From assembly GCA_002436765.1 (NCBI GenBank), contig DJNI01000001.1, positions 1-40,377 on the forward strand: DNA of 40,377 nt. Direction: 5' to 3'. A model generated the notes under the pieces. That model worked only from the letters and a program-made list of their open reading frames with translations, was not told the DNA's origin and ran no database searches. The translations under genes and the position numbers were made by a program. This DNA is from Clostridiales bacterium UBA6468 (GTDB lineage: Bacteria; Bacillota; Clostridia; Oscillospirales; Oscillospiraceae). Position 1 is the stretch's first letter, and each line of letters starts with the position of its first letter. Shown here piece after piece: positions 30,514 through 38,537 of this stretch.

Positions 30514-31644
30514 ATGTTTGAACTGAAAAAAACCGAGGGCAAAGCCCGTCGGGGAGAGTTTACCTGCGCCCACGGCACCGTCCAGACGCCGGTGTTCATG
30601 AACGTGGGCACCCAGGGCGCCATCAAGGGCGCGCTGAGCGCCAAGGATCTGAAGGACATCGGGTGCCAGGTGGAGCTGTCCAACACCTACCATCTGCATC
30701 TGCGCCCCACGGACACGGTGGTGCGCCGGATGGGGGGACTGCACAGGTTCATGACCTGGGACGGCCCCATTCTGACGGATTCCGGCGGATTTCAGGTGTT
30801 CAGCCTGGCCTCCCTGCGGAAAATCAAGGAGGAGGGGGTGTATTTCGCCTCCCACATCGACGGCCATAAAATTTTCATGGGGCCGGAGGAAAGTATGCAG
30901 ATCCAGTCCAATCTGGGCAGCGATATGTGCATGGCCTTCGACGAGTGCATCGAGAACCCCTCGCCCCGGGACTATGTTCAGAAAAGCGTGGACAGGACGT
31001 ACCGGTGGCTGGTGCGCTGCAAGGCGGAGAATGCCCGCCTGAACGCCCTGCCGGACACGGTAAACCCCCAGCAGATGCTCTGGGGCATCAATCAGGGCGG
31101 CACGTACGCGGACATCCGGGTGGATCACATGAAACGCATTGCCGAGCTTGACCTCCCCGGCTACGCCATCGGCGGCCTTGCGGTGGGCGAGACCACCCAG
31201 GAGATGTACGACATCATCGAGGCCGTGGAGGAACACATGCCGGTGGACAAGACCCGCTACCTCATGGGCGTGGGGACACCCAGCAATATCATCGAGGCGG
31301 TCGCCCGGGGCGTGGATTTCTTTGACTGCGTCATGCCGGCGCGGAATGCCCGCCATGCCCGGCTGTTTACCTGGGAGGGCGCCATCAATCTGAAAAATGC
31401 CAAGTATATCACCGACGGCAGCCCCATCGACCCCCACTGCGACTGCCCGGTCTGCCGCCGCTATTCCCGCGCTTACATCCGCCACCTGTTCGTGGCGGAG
31501 GAAATGCTGGCCATGCGCCTGTCCGTCATGCACAATCTGTATTTCTACAACAAGCTGATGGAGAAAATCCGTCAGGCGCTGGACGAGGGACGCTTTGAAG
31601 ACTTTCGTCGGGAGTATTCGGAAAAGCTGGGGCGGAGGATATAA
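30514..31644 (+). CDS. tgt: tRNA-guanine transglycosylase (queuine tRNA-ribosyltransferase)
   Basis: A 376-residue TIM-barrel enzyme that exchanges guanine-34 of Asp, Asn, His and Tyr tRNAs for preQ1 or queuine. Key motifs: DSGGFQVFS at 89-97 with general-base Asp89, FDEC at 142-145, GINQGG at 191-196, and DCVMPARNARH at 271-281 with the nucleophile Asp271. Zinc ligands are Cys309, Cys311, Cys314 (DCDCPVCRR) and His340. Length is right. AAGGAG lies 8 nt before the ATG and a consensus promoter upstream. It is followed by yajC, the usual neighbour. Confidence 0.97.
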   Translation: MFELKKTEGKARRGEFTCAHGTVQTPVFMNVGTQGAIKGALSAKDLKDIGCQVELSNTYHLHLRPTDTVVRRMGGLHRFMTWDGPILTDSGGFQVFSLASLRKIKEEGVYFASHIDGHKIFMGPEESMQIQSNLGSDMCMAFDECIENPSPRDYVQKSVDRTYRWLVRCKAENARLNALPDTVNPQQMLWGINQGGTYADIRVDHMKRIAELDLPGYAIGGLAVGETTQEMYDIIEAVEEHMPVDKTRYLMGVGTPSNIIEAVARGVDFFDCVMPARNARHARLFTWEGAINLKNAKYITDGSPIDPHCDCPVCRRYSRAYIRHLFVAEEMLAMRLSVMHNLYFYNKLMEKIRQALDEGRFEDFRREYSEKLGRRI

Positions 31645-31673
31645 AAATTGTTAAGGAGAGCTTAAAAGCCCCC

Positions 31674-31701
31674 TTGCAATTTACGCAATAGATGGTATAA
31701 T
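31674..31701 (+). promoter_or_regulatory. Predicted sigma-A promoter of yajC
   Basis: TTGCAA (31674-31679), 16-nt spacer, TATAAT (31696-31701), just before the yajC ribosome site. Confidence 0.65.
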
Positions 31702-31733
31702 GGACGGGAAATAACACAAAAGGAGTTTTCCCA

Positions 31734-32114
31734 ATGAATGTTTTGACTGGAACCACCTCTGCCGGCATGAGCAGCACCGTCATCATGCTGGTGCTGATGA
31801 TCGCAATTTTCTATTTCATGCTGATCCGCCCTGAAAACAAGCGGAAAAAAGAGGCCGAGCAGATGCGCGGCGCCGTGAAGAAGGGCGATAAGATCACCAC
31901 CATCGGCGGCATCGTGGGCGTCGTTGTGGATGTGAAGGAAAGCCGCATCGTCATCGAGACCAGCGCCGATCAGGTACGTATCGAGCTGGAGAAGTGGGCA
32001 ATTTCCTCCAACGAGACCGCCGCTGAGAACGCCAAGGCGGAGGCCAAGAAGGCGCAGGAAGCCAAAGCAAAGGCCAAGGCTGCGAAGAAGGCCGACAAGG
32101 CGAAGAAGGACTGA
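31734..32114 (+). CDS. yajC: Preprotein translocase subunit YajC
   Basis: A 126-residue membrane protein of the Sec translocon accessory complex (SecDF-YajC). One membrane helix near the N-terminus (about 14-31, VIMLVLMIAIFYFMLIRP), then the conserved KRKKEAEQMRGAVKKGDKI and TIGGIVGVVV. The C-terminal tail (about 95-126) is an unusually long Ala/Lys repeat, KAEAKKAQEAKAKAKAAKKA. AAAAGGAG precedes the ATG. It has its own promoter in addition to read-through from tgt, and ends at a strong terminator. Confidence 0.95.
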   Translation: MNVLTGTTSAGMSSTVIMLVLMIAIFYFMLIRPENKRKKEAEQMRGAVKKGDKITTIGGIVGVVVDVKESRIVIETSADQVRIELEKWAISSNETAAENAKAEAKKAQEAKAKAKAAKKADKAKKD

Positions 32115-32147
32115 TTACCGGTCGTTCCCAAGCTTCTGAGAAATTGG

Positions 32148-32183
32148 AAATCCGCCCGATGCCATTGGCATCGGGCGGATTTT
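32148..32183. terminator. Strong terminator after yajC
   Basis: Perfect 16-bp stem (32148-32163 with 32167-32182; AAATCCGCCCGATGCC) around ATT, with T and A runs that could work on both strands. Confidence 0.9.
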
Positions 32184-32284
32184 GTGCGTCTGATGAACAA
32201 AAATAAGGAATTCTTAACCTCTCCGAAAAGATTTCCTAAAAATGCCGTGGTATAATGGGAAAAGTCAAAAAGGATGTGGTTATC

Positions 32285-33070
32285 ATGAAAACGAAACAGC
32301 GGGCGGTGATCGCCGCTGCCGTTATTGTGCTGCTTGCGGCGGCGATCCTGGGGGCGAAGCCCGCATATAACCTGTATCGGGATATTTCCTTCTACTGCGC
32401 AGAGCGCACGGAGGCGGAGAAAACGGTGAAAGCCTTTGCCGAAGAGAAGGGTATTTCCTACGGCGAATATCCGCAAAGCCTGATCGACCTTTACGAACGC
32501 AACCCCGAGACGAAGGATTTCGTGCTGAACTACCCCTTTCGGAAGGACACGGAGGTCGATCTCAGCGCCTGGGAGGGCAGCCGGACCGTGCCGCTGTTTT
32601 TGCAGTGGGATCCCATGTGGGGCTACGAAAAGTACGGCAAGGGCTTTCTCGCGGAGACCGGCTGCGGCCCGACTTGCCTTGCCATGGTGGGCTACTACTA
32701 TACCGGGGACGAAAACATGAATCCCCGTCAGGTCGCCCGGTTTGCCCAGGAAAACGGCTACTATTCCCAGGGCAGCGGTTCCTCCTGGACGCTGATCAGC
32801 GAGGGGAGCGGGGAGCTGGGGCTGAAGGCCACGGAGATCCCCCTGGTCAAGAAAAAGATGGTGGACGCGCTGGAGGCGGGCAAGCCAATCATCTGTGCCA
32901 TGGGGGAGGGGGACTTCACCACCACGGGGCACTACATCGTCCTGCGGGGCGTGGAGGACGGCCAATTTCAGGTCAACGACCCCAACAGTGTGATCAATTC
33001 CGAAAAGCTGTGGAGCTATGAGCAGATCGAGGGGCAGATCCGAAACCTCTGGGTCATGGAAAAAGCGTAA
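32285..33070 (+). CDS. C39-like cysteine peptidase, membrane-anchored
   Basis: A 261-residue protein. One N-terminal membrane segment (about 7-23, AVIAAAVIVLLAAAILG) and an outward Peptidase_C39_2-type domain (about 100-261). The active-site residues are visible: Cys127 in ETGCGPTCLAM, His216 in TTTGHYIVLRG and Asp232 in VNDPNS. Related domains process or trim secreted peptides or cell-wall-associated proteins; the true substrate is unknown. ATG 32285 is preceded by AAGGATG. A TATAAT at 32251-32256 suggests a promoter whose -35 is weak. The gene ends at a terminator shared with the convergent XRE-TPR gene. Confidence 0.8.
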   Translation: MKTKQRAVIAAAVIVLLAAAILGAKPAYNLYRDISFYCAERTEAEKTVKAFAEEKGISYGEYPQSLIDLYERNPETKDFVLNYPFRKDTEVDLSAWEGSRTVPLFLQWDPMWGYEKYGKGFLAETGCGPTCLAMVGYYYTGDENMNPRQVARFAQENGYYSQGSGSSWTLISEGSGELGLKATEIPLVKKKMVDALEAGKPIICAMGEGDFTTTGHYIVLRGVEDGQFQVNDPNSVINSEKLWSYEQIEGQIRNLWVMEKA

Positions 33071-33078
33071 AATCATTG

Positions 33079-33124
33079 AAAACGCCGTGCCGCAAGGGAT
33101 TTCCCCAGCGGCACGGCGTTTTTT
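33079..33124. terminator. Bidirectional terminator between convergent genes
   Basis: Perfect 15-bp stem AAAACGCCGTGCCGC (33079-33093) with 33108-33122, T-run on plus, A-run on minus; both flanking genes end here. Confidence 0.9.
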
Positions 33125-33126
33125 CG

Positions 33127-33927
33127 TTATTGTGCGTCCTTCTGACGGCAGGCGTAAATGTAGGCGTTTTTGTAGTCGCCCATTTCCCGGTAGCAGATCT
33201 CCAGCTCCCGGAGGACGCTGTACGCCCCTTCGGCGGCGAGAAAGCACTGCGCCGCTTCCGGAAATTCTTCCAGCGCCATGTGGCATTTCCCACGGAGAAA
33301 GCTCCAGCGGGGTGTTGTGCGGTCTTCCGCCCCGTCCAGAAGATGGGCGGCGCGTGGGACGTCTCCATTGGCCAGCGCCGACGCGGCCTGCACGGTCAGC
33401 ACTTCATCCATGCCGGGAAAATTAACGACTTGCCCCGGAATGCGGGCAAGGAGCAGAAGCCTGTGCCGTTCCAGATCTGCGGAATAATAGGCCGCGTCCC
33501 TTCCCAGCGCGGCGACGGCTTCCAGAAGCTCCAGAGCGTATGGTTCCCGCCCGTCCGAGATGGCTTCCTCGGCAAGATGAAGTCTTACAAGAATTTCCAG
33601 CAGCTGCCGCTCCCGGTCGTAAATTTCATCCGGGGCGCGATACTGCGCCAGCGCCTGCATCGCCCCGGCGTAATCCTTCCCGTCAAACAGCCGCCGGGCG
33701 GCGGTCATGACCGCCTGATTGGGAGAACAGACGGTATCTTCCTCTAAAAAATAGCTCACGGGCTTGCCCAGCCGCGCGGCCAGATACGCAAGCGTTTTCA
33801 TGGACGGCCGGGCGGCGCCATGCTCAATGCGGGATAGCATATTCCGGGTGATCTCGTCCCCGCAAAGCGCACGCTGGGACAGCCCCGCTTTCAGCCGCGC
33901 CAGGCGCAGTTTTTCTCCAAGCTCCAT
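33127..33927 (-). CDS. XRE regulator with TPR-like C-terminal repeats
   Basis: A 266-residue regulator. HTH_3 about residues 6-58 (LRLARLKAGLSQRALCGDEI, then ITRNMLSRIEHGAARPSMKT), then a helical repeat region of TPR type (about 80-266; YEQ-like repeats with DYAGAMQALAQY and AAHLLDGAEDR). Similar proteins (RRNPP/Rgg-like) bind short peptides through their TPR part, which is an inference here. ATG 33927 is preceded by GGAGGG; a longer frame from 33951 lacks a ribosome site. It is divergent from the membrane protein at 34156 and may regulate it, with about 230 nt between them. Confidence 0.85.
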   Translation of the reverse strand: MELGEKLRLARLKAGLSQRALCGDEITRNMLSRIEHGAARPSMKTLAYLAARLGKPVSYFLEEDTVCSPNQAVMTAARRLFDGKDYAGAMQALAQYRAPDEIYDRERQLLEILVRLHLAEEAISDGREPYALELLEAVAALGRDAAYYSADLERHRLLLLARIPGQVVNFPGMDEVLTVQAASALANGDVPRAAHLLDGAEDRTTPRWSFLRGKCHMALEEFPEAAQCFLAAEGAYSVLRELEICYREMGDYKNAYIYACRQKDAQ

Positions 33928-33961
33928 AGCAGCCCTCCGTTCCGCTTTCATAGTCGAATGG

Positions 33962-33990
33962 ATTATACCATGCTTTTTTTCATTTTTCCA
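33962..33990 (-). promoter_or_regulatory. Predicted promoter of the XRE-TPR gene
   Basis: Minus strand TGGAAA (33985-33990), 17-nt spacer, TATAAT (33962-33967). The -35 is weak, the -10 perfect. Confidence 0.5.
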
Positions 33991-34008
33991 CCGTTACAAA
34001 AATTTCAT

Positions 34009-34037
34009 TTGCTATTTTCCCGAATTTCGTTTATAAC
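34009..34037 (+). promoter_or_regulatory. Predicted promoter of the 34156 membrane protein
   Basis: TTGCTA (34009-34014), 17-nt spacer, TATAAC (34032-34037). The transcript would begin at about 34044, at the edge of the inverted repeat 34045-34125. Confidence 0.55.
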
Positions 34038-34044
34038 AATCATA

Positions 34045-34125
34045 GCATCAGCTGACAAGGGGACACATGCCCGTCGGACGCTGTTTGGAGCCGGGAAAAC
34101 CATGTGTCCCCTTGCCAACTGATGC
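34045..34125. repeat. Long inverted repeat in the 5' leader of the 34156 gene
   Basis: Arms of 25 nt, 34045-34069 (GCATCAGCTGACAAGGGGAC then ACATG) and 34101-34125, complementary at 23 of 25 positions; the 31-nt loop has a short inner CCCG/CGGG stem. The gene's predicted start of transcription is just upstream, so the mRNA would open with this hairpin. It could also be a small mobile-element relic. Confidence 0.7.
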
Positions 34126-34155
34126 AAACGCCAGCTTTGAAACGGAGACGTATTT

Positions 34156-35148
34156 ATGGATATCCGAAACACCCGCCAGCTGAAGGAGCTTTCCGCCGGA
34201 CGGCTCGCCAACGCCCGGGATGGGCAGAAAATTGTTCTGTATTATTCGCTGATCACCGTCGCCGTGTCAGCTGCGGCGACCGGTGTCAGCTATGCTCTGA
34301 GCCGACAGATCTCCGAGACCGGGGGCTTAGGCAGCATGGGCGTCCGCTCCGCCCTGACCACCGCCCAGACGCTGCTGCCCATTGCGCAGTCGGTTTTTCT
34401 CATGTGCCTGACGCTGGGATACCTCGCCACCATGCTCCGCATTGCCAGGGGGCAGTACGCTTCCCCCAACGGGATGCGGCTTGGCTTTGACCGGTTCTGG
34501 GTGCTGCTGCGCTGCACGCTGCTGAAGGGGCTGATCTTCGGCGGCGTGGCCGTGGCCAGCCTGTACGTCGCCATGATGATCTATATGATGACGCCCCTTT
34601 CCGATTCGGCAGTGGATATTCTGATGCCCCTCGTCAAAAATGCAGGCGCCTCCGGCATTGCGCTGGACGACGCCACCTATGCCCGGCTCATGGACGCGAC
34701 GATGCCCGCTATGGGGATTTTCGGCGTGCTGTTTCTCGCCCTTGCCGCGCCGCTGTTTTACCGCTACCGTATGACGGATTATCTCATCATCGACCGCCCC
34801 GGCGCCGGCGCGCTGGCGGCGCTGCGGGACAGCCGGATGATGACGAAGGGCAGCCGCTGGAATCTGTTCCGACTGGACGTAAGCATGTGGTGGTACTACG
34901 CCGCCGTGCTGGCATCCACCGCAATCGGCTACGGCGATCAGCTTCTGCCTGCGCTGGGCATCACCCTGCCTTTCTCCGATACCGTCGCCTACTTCCTGTT
35001 CTTCGGCGCGTATCTGGCGGTGATCTTTGTCATTTACTATTTCCTGCGCAACCGGGTGGAGGTCACCTACGCCCTGGCCTACGATTCCCTCCACCCCCGG
35101 GAGCCGGAGAATAACGGAGCGGTTTTAGGAAACATTTTCCAGATGTAA
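34156..35148 (+). CDS. Polytopic membrane protein of unknown function
   Basis: A 330-residue membrane protein with about six hydrophobic segments: about 24-45 (KIVLYYSLITVAVSAAATGV), 70-90, 117-145, 185-205, 245-268 and 278-300. N-terminus MDIRNTRQLKELSAGRLANA; a cytosolic loop with YRMTDYLIIDRPGAGALAAL (about 205-225) recalls DUF975-like proteins, but I am not sure of the family. The ribosome site is ACGGAG, 8 nt away. It is divergent from an XRE-TPR regulator and ends at a perfect terminator. Confidence 0.75.
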   Translation: MDIRNTRQLKELSAGRLANARDGQKIVLYYSLITVAVSAAATGVSYALSRQISETGGLGSMGVRSALTTAQTLLPIAQSVFLMCLTLGYLATMLRIARGQYASPNGMRLGFDRFWVLLRCTLLKGLIFGGVAVASLYVAMMIYMMTPLSDSAVDILMPLVKNAGASGIALDDATYARLMDATMPAMGIFGVLFLALAAPLFYRYRMTDYLIIDRPGAGALAALRDSRMMTKGSRWNLFRLDVSMWWYYAAVLASTAIGYGDQLLPALGITLPFSDTVAYFLFFGAYLAVIFVIYYFLRNRVEVTYALAYDSLHPREPENNGAVLGNIFQM

Positions 35149-35164
35149 CCGTCCTTTTTACAGC

Positions 35165-35196
35165 ATAACCCGGCATGATTCGTCATGCCGGGTTAT
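35165..35196. terminator. Bidirectional terminator
   Basis: Perfect 14-bp stem ATAACCCGGCATGA (35165-35178) and TCATGCCGGGTTAT (35183-35196), TTCG loop; it closes the 34156 gene and the iscR gene. Confidence 0.9.
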
Positions 35197-35197
35197 C

Positions 35198-35614
35198 TTA
35201 TGCCGTTACGCCGTCGTGGAGCAGGTCTGCCAGGGTGATCCCCTCAAAGAACCCGTCGATCATTCTGTCCAGCTTGTCCCACATGGGCTTGGTCTGACAG
35301 CATTCCGTCCGGGAGCAGGCCGATGCGCCAATGGAGGTGCAGGACACCGCACTTAAGCTCCCCTCCGTCAGCTTGAGGATGCTGCCGATGGTGTATTCCT
35401 CCGGGGGACGGTTCAGGCGGTAGCCGCCGCCCTTGCCGTGGACGGCGTCCACGAATCCGGCCTTGGACAGGGTCGTCATGATGGATTCCAGATATTTCAG
35501 GGAAATACCCTCGGACTCCGCGATCTCCTTCAGGGGAATGTACTCGTCCCCGCCCCGCTGGGCAAAGCAGACCATCACCCGCAGAGCATAACGCCCTTTC
35601 GTGGATACGATCAT
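35198..35614 (-). CDS. iscR: Rrf2/IscR family iron-sulfur cluster regulator
   Basis: A 138-residue winged-helix regulator. N-terminus MIVSTKGRYALRVMVCFAQ is typical of Rrf2 proteins; the recognition segment is KEIAESEGISLKYLESIM; the Fe-S ligand region reads CTSIGASACSRTECC (about 91-105), with enough Cys to bind a 2Fe-2S cluster. It should sense cluster status and repress the nifS operon when clusters are plentiful. The start overlaps the iscU stop by four bases (ATGA), so it is the third gene of the nifS-iscU-iscR operon. Confidence 0.9.
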   Translation of the reverse strand: MIVSTKGRYALRVMVCFAQRGGDEYIPLKEIAESEGISLKYLESIMTTLSKAGFVDAVHGKGGGYRLNRPPEEYTIGSILKLTEGSLSAVSCTSIGASACSRTECCQTKPMWDKLDRMIDGFFEGITLADLLHDGVTA

Positions 35615-36045
35615 ACGCTCTCGCAGTGGGCGCAGTGCTCGCAGGCGGGGAAGTCCTTCTCGTCGTAGGGGATGCCTTTGCGGTCGAAATAATCCTGAAG
35701 CGCCTTCTTGATGGCCTCCTCTGCCAGAACGGAGCAGTGGAGCTTGTGGGCGGGCAGGCCGTCCAGCGCCTCCGCCACGGCCTTGTTGGTCAACGCCATG
35801 GCCTCGTGGATGGATTTGCCCTTGATCATCTCAGTGGCCATGGAGGAAGAGGCGATGGCGCTGCCGCAGCCGAAGGTCTCGAACTTCACGTCCTTGATGA
35901 TGTCGTTCTCAATTTTCAGGTAGATCTTCATGATGTCGCCGCACTTGGCGTTTCCGACTTCGCCGACGCCGTCGGCGTCCTCGATCACACCCACGTTTCT
36001 GGGGTGCAGAAAATGATCCATAACTTTTTCACTGTACAGTGCCAT
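35611..36045 (-). CDS. iscU: Iron-sulfur cluster scaffold IscU/NifU-N
   Basis: A 144-residue scaffold on which cysteine-derived sulfur and iron are assembled to 2Fe-2S clusters. The three cluster cysteines are present: Cys35 in AKCGD with Asp37, Cys60 in FGCGSAIASS and Cys104 in HCSVLAEEA. An extra cysteine-rich tail CEHCAHCESV (about 135-144) goes beyond the usual end, as in NifU-like proteins of some clostridia. It lies 40 nt downstream of nifS and overlaps iscR. Confidence 0.93.
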   Translation of the reverse strand: MALYSEKVMDHFLHPRNVGVIEDADGVGEVGNAKCGDIMKIYLKIENDIIKDVKFETFGCGSAIASSSMATEMIKGKSIHEAMALTNKAVAEALDGLPAHKLHCSVLAEEAIKKALQDYFDRKGIPYDEKDFPACEHCAHCESV

Positions 36046-36085
36046 AATTTCATTCTCCTTATCAAAAATTTTTGCCGGGGGGCGG

Positions 36086-37273
36086 TTACAGGATATACTG
36101 CCGTTTGCCGGTCTGCAAATCCCGCCATACGGGGCTCATGTTCCGCAGATACTGAACGACCTCGGGGACGACCTTCAGAATGTGGTCGATCTCTTCGTCG
36201 GTATTGTACTCGCTGAGAGACAGCCGCAGGGAGCCGTGGGCGACGTCGTGTACCCGGCCGATGGCCAGCAGCACGTGGCTGGGGTCCAGACTGCCGGAGG
36301 TGCAGGCGGAGCCGGAGGACGCGCACACGCCCTTCATATCCAGAAGCAGCAGCAGACTTTCACCCTCAATGCCCTCAAAGCAGAAGCTGACGTTGCCGGG
36401 CAGACGGTTGACGGGGTCGCCGTTCAGGGCGCTGTGGGGGATCTTGCTCAGTCCCTCAATCAGCCGGTCCCGCATGGCGGCGACTCTGGGCATGTTCTCG
36501 TCCATGTGGTCGCAGGCTTCCTTCAATGCAGCCGCCATGCCGCAGATCCCGGGGATGTTCTCCGTACCCGCGCGCTTGCCCCGCTCCTGGGCGCCGCCCT
36601 CGATGATGCTCACCAGGGGGAAGCCCCGGCGGACGTACAGCGCGCCCACGCCCTTGGGACCATGAAACTTGTGGCCGGACAGGCTGAGCATGTCGATGTT
36701 CTGCTCCTTGACGTTGATGTGCAGGTGGCCGACGGCCTGAACGGCGTCGGTATGGAAGGGCACGCCCGCTTCCTTACAGATGGCGCCGATCTCCGCAATG
36801 GGCAGGACGGAGCCGATCTCGTTGTTGGCGTACATGGTGGTGACCAGACAGGTGTCGGGGCGGATGGCGTCCTTCACCTGCTGAGCGGTGACGTTGTGAC
36901 CCTTCCGGACGTCCAGATAGGTGACTTCAAAGCCCTCTTTTTCCAGCTTTGCCAAGGTGTGCAGCACGGCGTGGTGCTCAAAGGCGGTGGTGATGATGTG
37001 CTTTTTGCCCTTCTTCTCGCCGCAGCGGGCGGCGGAGATGATGGCCTGATTGTCGGCTTCGCTGCCGCCGGAGGTGAAGATGATCTCCCGGGGTTCGCAG
37101 CCCAGGCACCGGGCGACCGTCTCACGGGCGGCGTCCAGAGCTTCCTTCGCCCTCTGACCCACGGAGTGCAGGCTGGAGGGGTTGCCGTAGATTTTGTCGA
37201 AATAGGGCAGCATGGCGTCGATGGCCGTGCGGCTCATGGCCGTTGTGGCCGCGTTGTCAGCATATACTTGCAT
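36086..37273 (-). CDS. nifS: Cysteine desulfurase (NifS/IscS)
   Basis: A 395-residue PLP enzyme that converts cysteine to alanine and a persulfide for cluster assembly. PLP lysine Lys202 in SGHKFHGPKG, the EHHAVL region at about 99-104, and the persulfide-carrying Cys324 in SSGSACTSGSLDPS are intact. ATG 37273 follows GGAGG by 10 nt; an extension to 37291 has no ribosome site. It is first of the operon with iscU and iscR; an Rrf2-like operator and a strong promoter precede it. The gene is also the usual partner of IscU in clostridia. Confidence 0.95.
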   Translation of the reverse strand: MQVYADNAATTAMSRTAIDAMLPYFDKIYGNPSSLHSVGQRAKEALDAARETVARCLGCEPREIIFTSGGSEADNQAIISAARCGEKKGKKHIITTAFEHHAVLHTLAKLEKEGFEVTYLDVRKGHNVTAQQVKDAIRPDTCLVTTMYANNEIGSVLPIAEIGAICKEAGVPFHTDAVQAVGHLHINVKEQNIDMLSLSGHKFHGPKGVGALYVRRGFPLVSIIEGGAQERGKRAGTENIPGICGMAAALKEACDHMDENMPRVAAMRDRLIEGLSKIPHSALNGDPVNRLPGNVSFCFEGIEGESLLLLLDMKGVCASSGSACTSGSLDPSHVLLAIGRVHDVAHGSLRLSLSEYNTDEEIDHILKVVPEVVQYLRNMSPVWRDLQTGKRQYIL

Positions 37274-37287
37274 ATTATAGATTCCTC

Positions 37288-37312
37288 CCAAGGTATTTAC
37301 CTAGTAAGTCTA
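37288..37312. promoter_or_regulatory. Candidate Rrf2/IscR operator
   Basis: AGGTATTTACCT (37290-37301), an imperfect inverted repeat AGGTA/TACCT, followed by TAGTAAGT, between the -10 box and the start of nifS. Fits autoregulation by the iscR product. Confidence 0.45.
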
Positions 37313-37317
37313 TGGGT

Positions 37318-37346
37318 AATATAGCATCACCAACCTACTTTGTCAA
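37318..37346 (-). promoter_or_regulatory. Predicted sigma-A promoter of nifS-iscU-iscR
   Basis: Minus strand TTGACA (37341-37346), 17-nt spacer, TATATT (37318-37323), with extended TGC. Confidence 0.8.
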
Positions 37347-37426
37347 TAGGCAAAATAAAAATCGCACTCAAGTCAAAAAACGCCAAAGACCCCAGTCTGT
37401 TCCTCATTTTTCGACATTTACAGCGG

Positions 37427-37453
37427 TTATGTTTTTCTGCCCGGGTCATATTA
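37427..37453 (+). promoter_or_regulatory. Possible sporulation-type (sigma-F/G-like) promoter of spoIVB
   Basis: TTATG (37427-37431), 15-nt spacer, CATATTA (37447-37453), the latter like the sigma-G -10. Consistent with a forespore gene, but weak as a sequence match. Confidence 0.3.
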
Positions 37454-37487
37454 ACAAGGCAGGCACGAACATGAGGAGGGCTGAAAA

Positions 37488-38405
37488 ATGAAACGAATCG
37501 GGAAATTTCTGACGATTTTTGCTGTCGCGATGACGCTGCTTCCTATAAACGCTCAGGCGACCGAGCTTCTGATCCCCGTAGGAAAAATCGTCGGCTTGCA
37601 GCTCAGTGACAATACCGTCACGGTGGCTGCCTTTGACGATGTTCTGGGCGCCGAGGCCAAAACCGCCGGACTGAAGATCGGCGACGAGATCGTCCAGATC
37701 GACACCACCGCCATCGACTGCACCGAGGACGTCCGCCGGGCGCTGGAAAACTGCGACGGAGACGCCGAACTGATCGTCCGCCGGGGGAACCGCCGCTGCA
37801 CCGTGACCGTTCCCACCCGGCAAAGCGACTCAGGGCCGCGGCTGGGGGTCTATCTGCGGCAGGGCATCGCCGGAATCGGCACCGTCACCTTTTACGACCC
37901 GGACGACCACAGATTCGGCGCGCTGGGTCACGGCGTCAGCAACACCAAGGGCAATCTTCTGAACATGAAAAGCGGTAATGCCTATGACGCCGCGGTTCTC
38001 ACCGTGAAAAAGGGCAAATGTGGGGAACCGGGGCAGCTGAAGGGCACGGCAAACACGGATGCCGTCATCGGGGAGCTTCTTCGGAACACGCCCCAGGGCG
38101 TTTTCGGCGCAACAAAGCGGGGCTGGAAGGGCGAGCCGCTGCCAACCGCCTCCGAAGAAGACATCCACACCGGCAAGGCCGCCATTTTGTCCACCGTCAG
38201 CGGCGATACGCCACGGGAGTATTCTGTGGAAATTCTGAAAATTTATCCAAAAGACCGGACAGACGGGCGAAATCTGCTGCTGAAGGTGACGGACGAAACG
38301 CTGCTGGAGACCACGGGGGGCATTGTGCAGGGGATGAGCGGGAGTCCGATCATTCAGGACGGCAAGCTGGTGGGCGCCGTGACCCATGTGTGTGTACGCC
38401 CATGA
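37488..38405 (+). CDS. spoIVB: SpoIVB-like peptidase, C-terminus replaced
   Basis: A 305-residue exported serine peptidase of the SpoIVB (S55) family, which signals from forespore to mother cell by cleaving SpoIVFA. A signal peptide (about 1-24) precedes a PDZ domain (about 45-110; AAFDDVLGAEAKTAGLKIGD), then the catalytic part with GALGHGVS (His148) and QGMSGSPII (about 281-289; nucleophile Ser). The ribosome site GAGGAGG is 8 nt before the ATG. The end is odd: after VGAVTHV the family normally continues for roughly 20 residues (VNDPTxGYGxFIExML type), but here it stops after CVRP. The DNA beyond is unrelated and leads to a ParB-like gene of mobile-element type, so insertion at about 38390 is the likely cause. 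Confidence 0.85.
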   Translation: MKRIGKFLTIFAVAMTLLPINAQATELLIPVGKIVGLQLSDNTVTVAAFDDVLGAEAKTAGLKIGDEIVQIDTTAIDCTEDVRRALENCDGDAELIVRRGNRRCTVTVPTRQSDSGPRLGVYLRQGIAGIGTVTFYDPDDHRFGALGHGVSNTKGNLLNMKSGNAYDAAVLTVKKGKCGEPGQLKGTANTDAVIGELLRNTPQGVFGATKRGWKGEPLPTASEEDIHTGKAAILSTVSGDTPREYSVEILKIYPKDRTDGRNLLLKVTDETLLETTGGIVQGMSGSPIIQDGKLVGAVTHVCVRP

Positions 38406-38475
38406 TACCACCGTCAAGAAAGCAGTGTTTCCTCAACTTTTTATCACGGTTAATTGAGATTGCGAGACAAAACAT

Positions 38476-38509
38476 GAAATAAGCACGTCCTCCGGGATGT
38501 GCTTATTTC
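38476..38509. terminator. Hairpin at the mobile-element edge
   Basis: GAAATAAGCAC (38476-38486) and GTGCTTATTTC (38499-38509), perfect 11-bp stem, 12-nt loop. It lies between the truncated spoIVB and the ParB-like gene, serving as terminator or element end. Confidence 0.6.
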
Positions 38510-38537
38510 TATATACAATTAAGAATAGGAGGTTCCT

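Noticed and set aside
30286..31533. 415-codon minus-strand frame
   Set aside because: Opposite tgt; tgt has the complete active site.
31970..33286. 438-codon minus-strand frame
   Set aside because: Crosses yajC, a strong terminator and the C39-like peptidase; not compatible with either.
36182..37324. 380-codon plus-strand frame
   Set aside because: Opposite nifS; Gly/Val/Asp-rich with no motif.
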